Source: Ignisphaera sp.
GTDB taxonomy: Archaea; Thermoproteota; Thermoprotei_A; Sulfolobales; Ignisphaeraceae
NCBI GenBank assembly: GCA_038735125.1
Contig: JAVYNU010000007.1
Span: 1-60,545 of the forward strand
Length of the DNA: 60,545 nt
Direction: 5' to 3'
Part shown: one piece after another, positions 24,809-34,166 of the stretch
Numbering within the stretch: position 1 is the first letter of the stretch
Layout: each line of letters begins with the position of its first letter
Notes under the pieces: generated by a model
The model's input: only the letters and a program-made list of their open reading frames with translations
Told to the model about the DNA's origin: nothing
Database searches by the model: none
Position numbers and translations under genes: made by a program

Positions 24809-26152
24809 ATGTTAGATGTGTCTAGATTGATAAAAATGCTTGTGGTGCTAGCCATAGTAGCCACACCTATGCTTGTATCCACTATTGTCAGCGCATGTAT
24901 TAATCCCTTGGATGACGCTATAGAGATTTTGTTCAATAAGCCGGGGGTTGGCTACAATCTAATTGCGCTACTAGAATCGTTTAGGAATGTGATAACAGTT
25001 GAGGAGGACAGGCTATACGCATTTAAATATGTGTATGTGACGGGTGGTAGGGGATACGAGCTTGCTGTCTATATATACATCGAGAGATTCTGCAGTGGTG
25101 CGCCATGCATTGAGGGCTTTAACGACGAACCCCCTGTAACAAATGTTCTAGGGCTGAGAATAGAACCCTTGAAGACAAGCCCACAGCCTAGCGTCACAAC
25201 CACGCCAGCTACAGAGATGACTCCGCCTCCACAGACTCTAACCACAGCTACTACGACAGTTGTATATCATATAGACGTAATCACAGTTGTTAATGACACA
25301 ACCAAGGTGGTTCCAGTCTACGAAACCACAACTGTTGTAATACCTGTATCACCTCAAGTCGTGCCACAAACACTAGCAACACAAGCGATGCGTGAATATG
25401 CTAACATTGTATATGAGGCGTTCCTCGATCTCTTAAACGCTTTAGCCAAGAGCGGTGTTATAACAGGTTTGAGCGGTGATGACATTATCGATATAATGGT
25501 GGCTGTGAAGGTCTACTACTTCACTCCGTATGGTGTTAATCTAGTTAGTGGATGGAATAACAGGTTGATGTATAGCGAGGCTCTAGGGGGCTGGGCTCCC
25601 TACAGCGTTCTAGTTAGGGATGGTCTCGTCAAAGGCTTGGTTGTGAAGGGGAATAAATGTTCATATACGGTACCACAGCATATCCTCGACGAGCTTGAAA
25701 AAACTGAGGCATCGCTAATGGTTATAGAATCAGTATATACTCCGCCTCCGCTGGGTCATACAGAGACTATTGTTATAGCGACCCCATCGATGATAACATG
25801 GTTTAGCACTAGCCAACGAGAACCCACCACCATAACACCTGCAACAACATCTTTACCAATTCCCTCACCAACTCCAGGGAGCCCCAAAATTGCAACAGAA
25901 CCGACATACACCTATACCTTGCCAAGCCACATAGAAACTGTTGCAACACAAGCAGCACCCATCACTTCGCCAACAGTAGCGCCACAGGCAATTATAACGG
26001 TGACAGTGCCAACAACTGTAACAGTAGTAACAGTAGGGGCGGCAACAGTCCAAGCAAGAGATCTAGTCGATCCTAAGGTTGTGACAGCCATGGTTGTAGG
26101 GGTTGTGGCATCGGTTACAGTCTATATCCTAGCTAAGAAGATTTGGCAATAA
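24809..26152 (+). CDS. Thr/Pro-rich surface protein with signal peptide and C-terminal membrane anchor
   Basis: A 447-residue secreted protein. MLDVSRLIKMLVVLAIVATPMLV is a signal peptide. Two globular parts (about residues 30-120 and 200-310) alternate with low-complexity Thr/Pro/Ser stalks (for example PPQTLTTATTTVV and TVTVPTTVTVVTV), which are probably heavily glycosylated. A C-terminal helix, VVTAMVVGVVASVTVYILAKK, anchors it in the membrane. It looks like an S-layer-associated or adhesin protein; the globular family is not known. The start is ATG 24809 after the box GAGGTGAT. Confidence 0.7.
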   Translation: MLDVSRLIKMLVVLAIVATPMLVSTIVSACINPLDDAIEILFNKPGVGYNLIALLESFRNVITVEEDRLYAFKYVYVTGGRGYELAVYIYIERFCSGAPCIEGFNDEPPVTNVLGLRIEPLKTSPQPSVTTTPATEMTPPPQTLTTATTTVVYHIDVITVVNDTTKVVPVYETTTVVIPVSPQVVPQTLATQAMREYANIVYEAFLDLLNALAKSGVITGLSGDDIIDIMVAVKVYYFTPYGVNLVSGWNNRLMYSEALGGWAPYSVLVRDGLVKGLVVKGNKCSYTVPQHILDELEKTEASLMVIESVYTPPPLGHTETIVIATPSMITWFSTSQREPTTITPATTSLPIPSPTPGSPKIATEPTYTYTLPSHIETVATQAAPITSPTVAPQAIITVTVPTTVTVVTVGAATVQARDLVDPKVVTAMVVGVVASVTVYILAKKIWQ

Positions 26153-26191
26153 AAATACATATTTTTATCCTCTTCACCCACAAATCTCATT

Positions 26192-26623
26192 GTGGGTCCT
26201 CACACAATGCTCTCCAAAGAGGATCTGGAAGCCTATCTAAAGCTCAGAAACCATGGCAAGCCAGTAACTGTAAGAGGCTTTCAGAGGCTGATGGGGTATA
26301 AGAGCCCTGGCAAGGCCCAGAGGGTTCTCGACAGACTGGTTAGACTTGGTTTTGCTGAGAGGGTAGGGACGGAGTACAAGGCTAGAGATGATCTACCCCC
26401 ACAGCTAGCCATGTACACTATTATCAAAGGCTTTATAGTCCCACGCATACTGGTATACGCAGTATACTCGACAGTGACCGTGGCAGTCTATGCGATTTTG
26501 TCGACACCGCCACTATACCTCATCATATTACTAACATCAATTGTTGTCCCCTACTGGCTTGAAACAATCAAACTATACAACGCTTTAAACACATTACTAA
26601 AGAAAGCAGAGCAGTTCATATAG
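26192..26623 (+). CDS. winged-helix protein with C-terminal membrane helices
   Basis: A 143-residue protein. Residues about 8-70 are a winged helix (LSKEDLEAYLKLRNHGKPVT, VRGFQRLMGYKSPGKAQRVL, then a LVRLGFAERVG recognition part). Residues about 80-130 carry two membrane helices. It is probably a membrane-bound regulator and may sense or control the surface protein gene 39 bp upstream. A TTTTTATC box near 26161-26168 sits about 26 bases from GTG 26192, which fits a leaderless start there; an ATG at 26207 is the alternative. Confidence 0.65.
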   Translation: MGPHTMLSKEDLEAYLKLRNHGKPVTVRGFQRLMGYKSPGKAQRVLDRLVRLGFAERVGTEYKARDDLPPQLAMYTIIKGFIVPRILVYAVYSTVTVAVYAILSTPPLYLIILLTSIVVPYWLETIKLYNALNTLLKKAEQFI

Positions 26624-26839
26624 CGACTACAGCTCTCAAAGAAGCGATGGAGATCCAGCTGATAGTAGCACGAATTGACGCATAAACTTGTCGTTGTCAA
26701 GGATTTTATGTAAAAAGCTTTTGACCACATTTTATTTCTTGTATAGATTTATAGTTGTTGTGTTTGGTGAATACTCAGCAATGAATATCTCAAATACATA
26801 TTACACTTTATTAGCAGTAGATGTGAGTTGTTTTAGAGG

Positions 26840-27229
26840 ATGCAAAGGGCATGGACCTGCCTAGAGAGTGGGTTGAAAAAAGCCGAGGTCTTTATTAGAG
26901 AAGCTGAGAGGCACCTTGGCCTAGGCATATACTGGCTAGCATGTTTTGAGGCTCAGCAAGCTGCTGAATTATATTTGAAAGCATATACTCAAGCTCACTG
27001 CCACGCATCCATATACTCATGATATAGCAGAGCTTTTTGATGTGCTGAAGAGGCTTGGATAAATGTGCCAGAGGAGCTAGTGGTCTTACGGTGATGCGCT
27101 AACACCTCACTATATACTAGCTAGATATCCTGGAAGAAAGCCGCTCGAGTATAACAAGGATCGTGCCGAGAGGTGTATTAACCAAGCCAAGTCTATAATC
27201 AGCTGGGTGCTGAGGCATGGAGACCCCTA
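26840..27229 (+). pseudogene. HEPN domain gene, frameshifted
   Basis: The first frame gives a HEPN core (ESGLKKAEVFIREAERHLGL, then ACFEAQQAAELYLKAY) and stops near 27022. The family's C-terminal blocks follow in other frames: HPYTHDIAELFDVLKRLG, then NVPEELVV, then DALTPHYILARYPGRKPLEY and AKSIISWVLRHGDP, ending at 27229. There are about three single-base shifts. The downstream nucleotidyltransferase overlaps it and is intact. Confidence 0.8.
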
Positions 27230-27567
27230 GAATCTACGAGATATACGCTGAGAAGTTAAAGACATACGAAGAGACCTTCAGAGAATTTGTAGAGGTTCTA
27301 TGCAAAAGCGATAAAGTTGTAGAAGCTTTCCTGATTGGCTCAAGAGCAAGAGGAGACAACCTCCCCTACAGCGACTACGACATAGTCGTGGTAGTGCCAA
27401 ACAACATCGATAAACTCTCAGTAGCAGAGGAGCTACGCAGATTAAGAAGAAAAAGCTTTCCTCTAGATCTAATACCACTTTACAAAGATGAGCTAGATGA
27501 CCCAATATACAGCGAGATGCTGAGACACACTAAGAAACTCTGTAATAAAGTAATGGGATATAGCTGA
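27217..27567 (+). CDS. MNT-type nucleotidyltransferase
   Basis: A 116-residue minimal nucleotidyltransferase. FLIGSRARGDNLPYSDYDIVVV is the GSx10DxD core, and LDLIPLYKDEL supplies the third acidic strand. It starts at ATG 27217, inside the last codons of the HEPN gene. The enzyme looks intact although its toxin partner is broken, so it may now act alone or be about to decay. Confidence 0.85.
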   Translation: METPRIYEIYAEKLKTYEETFREFVEVLCKSDKVVEAFLIGSRARGDNLPYSDYDIVVVVPNNIDKLSVAEELRRLRRKSFPLDLIPLYKDELDDPIYSEMLRHTKKLCNKVMGYS

Positions 27568-27723
27568 GTGGTTTTCGGAGTTAATACTATGAATAGTTGC
27601 TTTAGCATTATTGTAACGCATTTTTATTCTGTTAGTAGTCTTTGCATCGATTTTTCATGGCCTCATACAAACCCAAAGTATATTACAAAGCTATGAGAAC
27701 CGGGCTAATGATTGTACACTGCC

Positions 27724-28557
27724 TCATCTCAAAATTTTCATTACTAGGTATGCTTGGCTAATGGCTCTCATCACCTTCTTCGAGATCTCTGCCAGTAACC
27801 CCCATTCTCTTCTGGGGACAACACCCTCTATCAGAAGCTCTAGAGCTTTGAGTTTATCGCCTTCTTCGAGTGTATAAACTATGTTGGATTCTCCATAGCT
27901 TAGCTTAACACGATAGATTATCTCATCCCAGTCCACAACTCTTCTAAATCTTTGATAGGAAACTTCAATGTATTTGAAGATAGCTTCGGGGACATCAACA
28001 ACCTCTATCAGTCCATAGCAATCCACTGCAGAATAGAGATCAACATCGATTTTTATGTTGCTAGAAATACCCTCTGTTTTTCGCTTTACTGCTAAGTAGT
28101 TGTGTAACCTAGTTTTGTAGTCATCTGCTAAGTTAGTGTTTTTCAAAATGTTCGTTGCATCTTCTTCGGCTTTGGGATTCAAAATAAAGAATATAAGAGA
28201 GCCTATATCCTCTGGCGGATATTTGTAGACATTGCCTCTAGTCATGGCTATGAGCTCTTTGCTCTCGGTGTAATAGAATTCGACGGCCTTTCTACTGTGA
28301 TAACTCACCCAGAGGCTAGAGTATATCAAGCCGTGGTCTTCAGATCCGCTGATCCTTACCTCAAATAACCCATAGTATTCCCCAGAAAACACAGGTTTGC
28401 AATCTTTGCATGGAGAAGATGTTGAGAGAGACTTGGTGTCAACAGCCCATATACCCAGCATCATAAGCATTGTTACAGCATCCATTAGAGATTTGGCTAT
28501 CTCCGAAGCATCGAATCCCCGATATCCATTCATCAAAGGTTTGGCAGATGTGTCCAT
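27724..28557 (-). CDS. protein of unknown function (277 residues)
   Basis: I do not recognise this gene. It has no signal peptide or clear membrane helix. A CKDCK motif near residue 50 could bind metal. The middle is mixed alpha/beta and the C-terminal 60 residues are helical (LLAEISKKVMRAISQAYLVM). Codon usage looks like its neighbours. It is a lone gene on the minus strand, between two HEPN/MNT loci. Confidence 0.6.
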   Translation of the reverse strand: MDTSAKPLMNGYRGFDASEIAKSLMDAVTMLMMLGIWAVDTKSLSTSSPCKDCKPVFSGEYYGLFEVRISGSEDHGLIYSSLWVSYHSRKAVEFYYTESKELIAMTRGNVYKYPPEDIGSLIFFILNPKAEEDATNILKNTNLADDYKTRLHNYLAVKRKTEGISSNIKIDVDLYSAVDCYGLIEVVDVPEAIFKYIEVSYQRFRRVVDWDEIIYRVKLSYGESNIVYTLEEGDKLKALELLIEGVVPRREWGLLAEISKKVMRAISQAYLVMKILR

Positions 28558-28666
28558 GTCGAAACCCTACTCAATGCTGTGACATGTTTTGGCTTGGGCA
28601 CCACCATCCCTAATTGTGACAAAAGCAAATATAAGTTATTGCTTCAATGAGGTATGCGAAAGATGA

Positions 28667-29017
28667 TTAGGAGACAGTGTCCATGCCTATAGATATGCCA
28701 CTATATTTGCGAAGATAATATTTTGCGTAGTCTTCTGTTACAATCTCTATATGCACATTGCTACAGATATCTATGTTAGCTCTGTCCATGATTTCAGCCT
28801 TTATTCTCCCTATCTCAAGCATTGATTGCGGTAGTGTTTTACATATAACCAGTATATCTATATCGCTTGCAGGCATGGCCCTACCCTCAGCCCTACTACC
28901 AATTAACACAGCTCTGCACCCCATATATTCAACAACAGCTCTAATCCTTTCAAAAGCTTCGTGAACATCAACATTACTGCTAGTGAGAAGCCTTACTAGC
29001 TTTTCTAGATTCGACAA
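28667..29017 (-). CDS. MNT-type nucleotidyltransferase
   Basis: A 116-residue nucleotidyltransferase with LIGSRAEGRAMPASDIDILV (GSx10DxD). Its start lies inside the end of the upstream HEPN gene (overlap about 38 bp). No frameshift is seen. With the HEPN gene it forms an intact toxin-antitoxin pair, one of only two complete HEPN/MNT pairs here. Confidence 0.85.
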   Translation of the reverse strand: MSNLEKLVRLLTSSNVDVHEAFERIRAVVEYMGCRAVLIGSRAEGRAMPASDIDILVICKTLPQSMLEIGRIKAEIMDRANIDICSNVHIEIVTEDYAKYYLRKYSGISIGMDTVS

Positions 29018-29426
29018 ATTTTATCACCTCCTCAGCGAATTTAACAAGTTCTTCGGCATCCTCCTTACTAAACTCCTTTGGAAGATACCTCGAGGAGTAG
29101 TAGGCATCCTCAAGTGTATGCAATTTATATTTGTTTGCCTTTATAAACTCTTTGAATTCGTTGCTAGCGCCAAGCAACTCCCCCACAACCTGCAACAACT
29201 TTCTAAGATTGTGTGTACGGGGAGTAGCGTCTGTGTATTCCAAGATAATAGATTTGAGGTAGAGCTGAACAGCCTGCTCAGCATCGAATACCGCACCGTC
29301 GTAGTCTCCTGCCTCAAGATCCCTCATAGCTCTAGTCAATGCATTTCTACTTCTCCTCCTATACAAGTCAACTAGATGTTCATGACTTTCCTCATCGCCA
29401 ACCTCCACATCGTATTCAGCAAACAT
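28980..29426 (-). CDS. HEPN domain protein
   Basis: A 148-residue HEPN protein: ALTRAMRDLEAGDYDGAVFD then AEQAVQLYLKSIILEY, the HEPN core helices, TPRTHNLRKLL, and the YYSSRYLPKEFSKEDAEEL tail common to COG2250. The start is taken at ATG 29424-29426 (MFAEYDVEVG); the frame is open seven codons further. It is upstream of and overlaps its MNT partner. Confidence 0.85.
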   Translation of the reverse strand: MFAEYDVEVGDEESHEHLVDLYRRRSRNALTRAMRDLEAGDYDGAVFDAEQAVQLYLKSIILEYTDATPRTHNLRKLLQVVGELLGASNEFKEFIKANKYKLHTLEDAYYSSRYLPKEFSKEDAEELVKFAEEVIKFVESRKASKASH

Positions 29427-29894
29427 GGTGCAATCGCCCAACACCACCTTCTAGTTTTGCCAAGTTATGAACTGTTCCAAGACTTAAAAACAATTGTGGG
29501 CTCCATGCCCTCAATCTCAATGCTTTTGTAGTTACAGCTACAACATCTATGGTTGTAACTCATAGAAAAATTGATGACACCTTAACCTGGTGCTTCTAGC
29601 AATACTAGCAATAAAGCATAGCATTAATGTGAACCTCTACTTCTTAAACAGTCTTAAATGTGGTTTTAGCATCCTTGCTACGAGCAAGATATACAAATGG
29701 AATTATTGTAGTGAGATGAACTAACTGGAAACATATAACCAATGCTATCCCATTTATTGAAAGACCTTGTAGCCCAAATTATCCCTCATCCCATACTGAG
29801 CCATGCTTTTCCGCAGTTGCTGACAAGCAAAATGCTTATTTTTCTAAGAAGCCAACCCATTTTATAAGCTGTGGGGTTTGTTGGGCTGTGCTAG
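29427..29894. other. divergent intergenic region, no gene seen
   Basis: A 468-bp spacer between the HEPN/MNT pair and the nuclease gene. It must hold promoters for both directions. I see no supported RNA, repeat or small gene. Confidence 0.4.
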
Positions 29895-30605
29895 ATGGTG
29901 GCAACATCAACTACTAGTAACAGTAGCCTCAAGAGCGAATTTCTCAGGCTTTTGAAAGAGGATGAGGAGTTTAGATATGCTGTTGCCGGTCTTATTGGCT
30001 TTGGGGAGGTTTTGAAGAGGCTTGATAGGCATGAGGAGGAGTTGAAGAGGCTTAGAGAAGACTTCTTAATATTTGTCAAGGAGCAGGAGAAGAGATGGGA
30101 GGAGAACAACAGGAGGTGGGAAGAGGCATACAAGAGGTTCGAAGCTATTGAGAATGAGTTGAAGGCTCTTAGAGAAGATTTTAATAGGCTTCATGAGAGT
30201 GTTGCGATGAAAATGAATTCTTTTGAGAGGAAGCTCATGGCGTTGGGCGCTAGATGGGGTATAGAGTCTGAGGAGGCTTTTAGAGAGGGTATGAGGGGTA
30301 TTGTTGAAAAGATTTTGGGTGTTGCAAGAACTGGTAGGTGGATCTATAGGGATGAGGCTGGCGAGGTTTATGGGTATCCGAGCATAGTCGAGGTTGATCT
30401 TGCAATCAAAGACGATGTGCATATTCTGGTTGAGGTGAAATCGAGTGTATCCAAAGGTGATGTGGCTGTGTTTTGGAGGATTGGAAAGCTATATGAGAAG
30501 GTGGCAAGGGTTAAGCCAAAGCTTGTGATAGTATCTCCATATGTAGATGAAAAAGCAGTTGAGCTGGCAACGAATCTGGGGATAGAGATATACACAGATG
30601 TTTGA
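29895..30605 (+). CDS. coiled-coil PD-(D/E)XK nuclease-like protein (DUF3782-like)
   Basis: A 236-residue protein. After a short N-terminal domain, residues about 40-110 form a coiled coil (RLDRHEEELKRLREDF, then RRWEEAYKRFEAIENEL). The C-terminal half is a restriction-like fold: Glu in ESEEAFREG, Asp in VEVDLAI, then ILVEVKSS, giving the D...EVK catalytic pattern. Such proteins are common in crenarchaea and cyanobacteria with unknown role, perhaps DNA processing or defence. It is a lone gene and looks intact. Confidence 0.75.
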   Translation: MVATSTTSNSSLKSEFLRLLKEDEEFRYAVAGLIGFGEVLKRLDRHEEELKRLREDFLIFVKEQEKRWEENNRRWEEAYKRFEAIENELKALREDFNRLHESVAMKMNSFERKLMALGARWGIESEEAFREGMRGIVEKILGVARTGRWIYRDEAGEVYGYPSIVEVDLAIKDDVHILVEVKSSVSKGDVAVFWRIGKLYEKVARVKPKLVIVSPYVDEKAVELATNLGIEIYTDV

Positions 30606-31016
30606 CTGTTGGAACATTCCTTTACCCTCCACACAAATAATTGAACACCAATCTAATGCTACTGTATGTGCTTAGCCACAGCACCTTACCTATCTTAGAA
30701 AATGTTTGGTATGTCTGTTCAGCGAAAATAAACATGTACAATACTTGATATCGCTACAAGTGGTTATCGGATTCTCTTGAAGAATTGAATGATATAAATT
30801 AGGAGATCTGTAGAAATGAAGAATTGTGAAGCTCTTTATGTTTGTCGCTAAGAGATGTTCAAGAAAGGTTTGTGGCGAATCTATCAACAAAGTGGAGTGT
30901 TTGATTGAAAGGTTGAGAAATTGGAATTCAATAGCCTTTGCCTCAATATTATATGATATTCGCCTCAGCTAAAATTTTTGGGTGTTTAATTTAGCAGATT
31001 CAAGATATTAACAGTA
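30606..31016. other. convergent intergenic region, no gene seen
   Basis: AT-rich spacer of 411 bp between convergent genes. I found no coding frame with recognisable content and no hairpin that stands out. Confidence 0.4.
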
Positions 31017-31466
31017 TTATAGTTTTATCTCGTCTAGGAATTTCACACCTAGTTTCCCCAGATCGTTTATTATTGGCTTCATCTCATCTTCTATTCTCTT
31101 GAAGAGGGGTGTTGCCTTGACTTTTTCTGCAGATGCTATGACATAGCAGTCTGGTAATGCTATATGCAAATGCTTCTTTAGCTCTCCGGCTCTAAGCGCT
31201 ATATCGCTGTTTATGTCAATTACTTCAACTCTACTCTTAATCCATTCTATAAAGTCTAGGGCTTTTCTATTAGGATCATCTACACCAGCAATTTGATAGA
31301 TTCTCGATGCTATATATAGCACCTCGCTTAATGTGATGGCGCTAACATACAGTTTTAGCCCGCTTGTTGATGCTTTATCAAACAGCTTAGCAACAATGGG
31401 TCTGTAGGGGCTCCTCAAAACGATGTACTCTATAATTACACTGGTATCAAGAACGAGTCTCTCCAC
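31017..31466 (-). CDS. VapC-type PIN-domain toxin
   Basis: A 149-residue PIN ribonuclease. The catalytic acidic residues are visible in LVLDTSVIIEY (first Asp), AITLSEVLYIA (Glu) and IALPDCYVIASAEK (Asp). Length is normal. The start is GTG 31464-31466 (VERLVLDTSV), inside the end of the antitoxin gene (20-bp overlap). With its antitoxin it forms the only intact VapBC pair in the window. Confidence 0.88.
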   Translation of the reverse strand: MERLVLDTSVIIEYIVLRSPYRPIVAKLFDKASTSGLKLYVSAITLSEVLYIASRIYQIAGVDDPNRKALDFIEWIKSRVEVIDINSDIALRAGELKKHLHIALPDCYVIASAEKVKATPLFKRIEDEMKPIINDLGKLGVKFLDEIKL

Positions 31467-31698
31467 TTGAGACCATCCTCGAAAACCTAGCCTTCTCCAA
31501 ATCATATTCTTCGCGAAGGATCTTCTCTACAACCTCCGGATCAACATCGACGACCATAGGCTTCAAAGCCCTTAAAACAAGCTCCTCGCCAACAACCTCA
31601 GCCACAACATAATCTCCTTCACCAACTCTCATCGCCTCTCTCAATCTCTTAGGCAAAACTATAACACCCTTCCTATGAACCTTCAAAACCACTCTCAT
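31447..31698 (-). CDS. AbrB-type VapB antitoxin
   Basis: An 83-residue protein with an N-terminal swapped-hairpin AbrB domain (VHRKGVIVLPKRLREAMRVG, then EGDYVVAEVVGEELVLRAL) and a helical tail for toxin binding (about residues 50-83, EVVEKILREEYDLEKARF). It probably represses its own operon. It overlaps the VapC gene downstream. Confidence 0.88.
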   Translation of the reverse strand: MRVVLKVHRKGVIVLPKRLREAMRVGEGDYVVAEVVGEELVLRALKPMVVDVDPEVVEKILREEYDLEKARFSRMVSSGETRS

Positions 31699-31822
31699 AC
31701 ACGTTTACCAGACTAAGAAATAGCTAACCAGATATATAAAGTTTAACCATGCACAACAAGTTTATCTAAAACTAGCTAGCATATTCCAAGCCTTTCTAAA
31801 TGCTACAACAATAGGTTTTACC

Positions 31823-32106
31823 TTGGGTGGGCTTGGTTTGGCTCTTAGGTTGAGGGTTGGAAGAAAAGGTTATATAATTTTGCCGAAGGCTGTTCGCGAT
31901 GTTTTCGGTATTGATGAGGGTGACGAGCTTATTGTTGGGATTAGAGATGGTATTGTTCTTAAGCCTGCTAAGAGGGGTGTAGACATTGAGAAACTCAGAG
32001 AGTCTCTGAGGAGACATACTGAAAAACTTGCGGCCTCTCTCAAAGAAGAGAGCTCAGATCTGGTGAACTGGCGAAAACATATCTTGAGGAGGGGTTTGAG
32101 AGGTGA
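31823..32106 (+). pseudogene. AbrB-type VapB antitoxin, frameshifted near its C-terminus
   Basis: The N-terminal AbrB domain is intact (LRVGRKGYIILPKAVRDVFG, EGDELIVGIRDGIVLKPA), with a helical tail to ESSDLVNW. The frame then goes wrong at about 32060: the expected end LAKTYLEEGFER followed by TGA at 32104-32106 lies one base out of frame. The open frame reads on to 32182 with non-family sequence. The DNA-binding half could still be made. The toxin downstream is only a stub. Confidence 0.75.
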
Positions 32107-32141
32107 AGGTCTTTATAGATTCTCTACTCTTCATAAGCTAA
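32103..32141 (+). pseudogene. VapC start fragment
   Basis: GTG at 32103 opens a frame VKVFIDSLLFIS ended by TAA at 32139-32141. KVFIDS is the first PIN strand with its catalytic Asp. Only 12 codons remain, so the rest was deleted. It overlaps the antitoxin stop, as in an intact VapBC operon. Confidence 0.6.
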
Positions 32142-32226
32142 CGGTCATCATATGCCGCATTCTTTATGTAACTGTTGGCTAGCTGGTCAAAAGCCTCGCT
32201 ATTCAGAGTGGGGAGGAGGTCCGTCG

Positions 32227-32430
32227 CTACGGTGGTTTGACCTCTTTAAACTTTTCACTTGCCGGTTCTCCGCCTACACCCCAATTCTCTTTAGAAACTT
32301 CATGAATAATGATCTCAACAGCTTGGGCAGGGATTCCAAGCTCTTCAAAAACCTTGGTTATACCCTTAATAATCTTCTCTTTAGCTTCTCTCGACACACC
32401 GCTCCACATATATACAACAACTACGGGCAT
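32227..32430 (-). CDS. 4-oxalocrotonate tautomerase-like protein
   Basis: A 67-residue tautomerase-fold protein. After removal of Met the first residue is Pro (MPVVVVYMWSG), the catalytic N-terminal proline of the 4-OT family. A central helix (EAKEKIIKGITKVFEELGIP), a second strand (VEIIIHEVSKENWGVGGEP) and a short tail complete the family length. Substrate unknown. The start is ATG 32428-32430, which places Pro at position 1; the longer frame to 32466 would bury it. Confidence 0.88.
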   Translation of the reverse strand: MPVVVVYMWSGVSREAKEKIIKGITKVFEELGIPAQAVEIIIHEVSKENWGVGGEPASEKFKEVKPP

Positions 32431-32660
32431 ACAAGCACCTAGACCACAATAAATAGAGCAAAACATAAATTTTTATGAAGGCAATTGGTCGAAGGACTAG
32501 GCTTAGATTTATTGACATAGGGAACTTCTAGTCACTATGATTTACCCATGCAATAAAGCAGATACTGTGCCAAGAGAAAAAGAGTTTAGTGAAGCATTAT
32601 AGCATTAACGCAGAAGGGTGTTGCATTTATGGCTGAAACATGCATGAAAGCTTCGGTGCA

Positions 32661-32842
32661 CAGTTTCTGGTATTCGTCAACCTTTGGATTTCTCCGGAGG
32701 TTATATGGTTTGTGTGGACGTTGGCTGGAACATTGGAATAGCCCTACATGTATACTCCTCCAGACTCTCGAAAGCTGTTAAAATCTATAGAGGGTAAAGC
32801 CATGGAAATAGGAATGTGTGCAATAAAAAGAGGAGATAGGGT
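32661..32842 (+). pseudogene. degraded copy of the two-helix membrane protein gene at 40042-40383
   Basis: Base by base this stretch follows 40200-40385, with substitutions and small gaps: both contain CAACCTTTGGAT, GGTTTGTGTGG, ACATTGGAATAGC- or CCATTGGAATAGC-type runs, and AAAGCCATGGAAATAG. The copy keeps FVNLWISPEVIWFVW in frame, then shifts and stops. The first part of the gene is missing. It is a pseudogene from an old duplication or insertion. The flanks (32467-32660 and 32843-33116) hold no other gene I can support. Confidence 0.75.
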
Positions 32843-33116
32843 GGCATCTGGAGAATTATCTTATCAGCGGTTTGAGCCCTATTGGCGGATCGTAGAATCC
32901 CAGCTCTAGTAGATGCTTTAGCTTTGTTTTGTATCGTATCTCTTAATAGGCTCTCTGTATGCGATGAGGGTGGAGCATATTTGAAAATTTCTATCAAAGT
33001 TCAAGCACTAACTATTTTAGAGTGCTAGTGTATTGATAGATGGGGGATGCGATATAATAGCTGGTTTATAATGTTATGTAACATATGTTATCGAAGGGCA
33101 GTGGTGAAGCCTGTGC

Positions 33117-33937
33117 ATGATCGTTAAGGACAGGCTAGCTTTCGCCAAAAACTGCATAGGGATCTTGTACAAGCTCAGAACCGGTATTGAAAAACCAGAT
33201 GACATAGCCGGCGATCTGGTATTGAGGGGTGCTATTGAGGGGGTATCTGCACCTCGCAATTGAAGCGATAATCGATGTTGGTATGAGACTTGCATCGCTT
33301 CTGAGACTCGGCAAGCCCGAGAGGTATCGAGATATCGCAAAGATGCTTAGAGACTGTAGAATACTAGACGGTGACGAGGCCAGGAAGCTCGAGTTGTGGA
33401 TAGACCTCAGAAACATACTAGTACACGGTTATGCCGAGATCGATTACGAGAAGCTCTACGAAGCTCTTAACGAGGTTGAAGAGCTTGAACACCTCATAAA
33501 CAAGATCTATAAATATGTTGCAGACAAGAATATTGATCCCAAGACAAATGGTTGTGAGAACCTTGTAGCTAGAGCTAGGGAGGTGCTTGAGAAGAGAAGC
33601 GACATAGTATTTGCATATGTTTTCGGTTCGCGTGCAACGGGTGGATACGGGGATAAGAGCGATATCGATATAGCCATCTACACAGAGAGCCCACTCAAAT
33701 GGAGAGAATTCGTAGAACTGGCTCTAGAGCTCGAGGATCATCTTGGGAATAAAAGTCGACTTGGTTGATCTCAGAACAGCACCACTGCTACTAGCCTATG
33801 AAATTATATCCAATGGTGTAGTCATAGTTGATAGAGATAGGGAGAAGAGACTAGAATTTGAAGCCAAGATCTTAAGAGAGTACCTAGACTTAAAGCCCCG
33901 GTTGGAGAGGTATTACAGTGATATCTTATCCAGCTAA
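33117..33937 (+). pseudogene. HepT-MntA fusion (HEPN DUF86 plus nucleotidyltransferase), two frameshifts
   Basis: Three frames join into one protein of about 272 residues. Block 1 (ATG 33117) is MIVKDRLAFAKNCIGILYKL to LRGAIEG. Block 2 is YLHLAIEAIIDVGMRLASLL through WIDLRNILVHGYAEIDYEKL, then VFGSRATGGYGDKSDIDIAI. Block 3 is IKVDLVDLRTAPLLLAYEII to the stop. RNILVHGY is the RX4HXY motif of HepT toxins, whose Tyr is adenylylated by MntA; GSx10DxD is the MntA core. Normally these are two genes. Each shift can be fixed by removing one G from a G run (GGGGG near 33238-33242, GGG near 33745), so sequencing error is a real alternative to decay. Confidence 0.75.
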
Positions 33938-34166
33938 CCCCTATGCGCTTGGACAAAGCTTATAAGCATTTTGTATGGCGATCTTGAGGGCGGAGACCCT
34001 AAATAACCATGGAACACCCCAAATAATCACTCTCAAGTGAATGGCTTATTAAGACCGAGATAAAAGTTTGAGGCGCCCAGAGCTTAGCAGTATTAAAAAC
34101 CCTATACACTAGCATGGGATTCTAACATCATTGACGGTGTTTTGGTGGAGAGGGTTCATGACCGGT

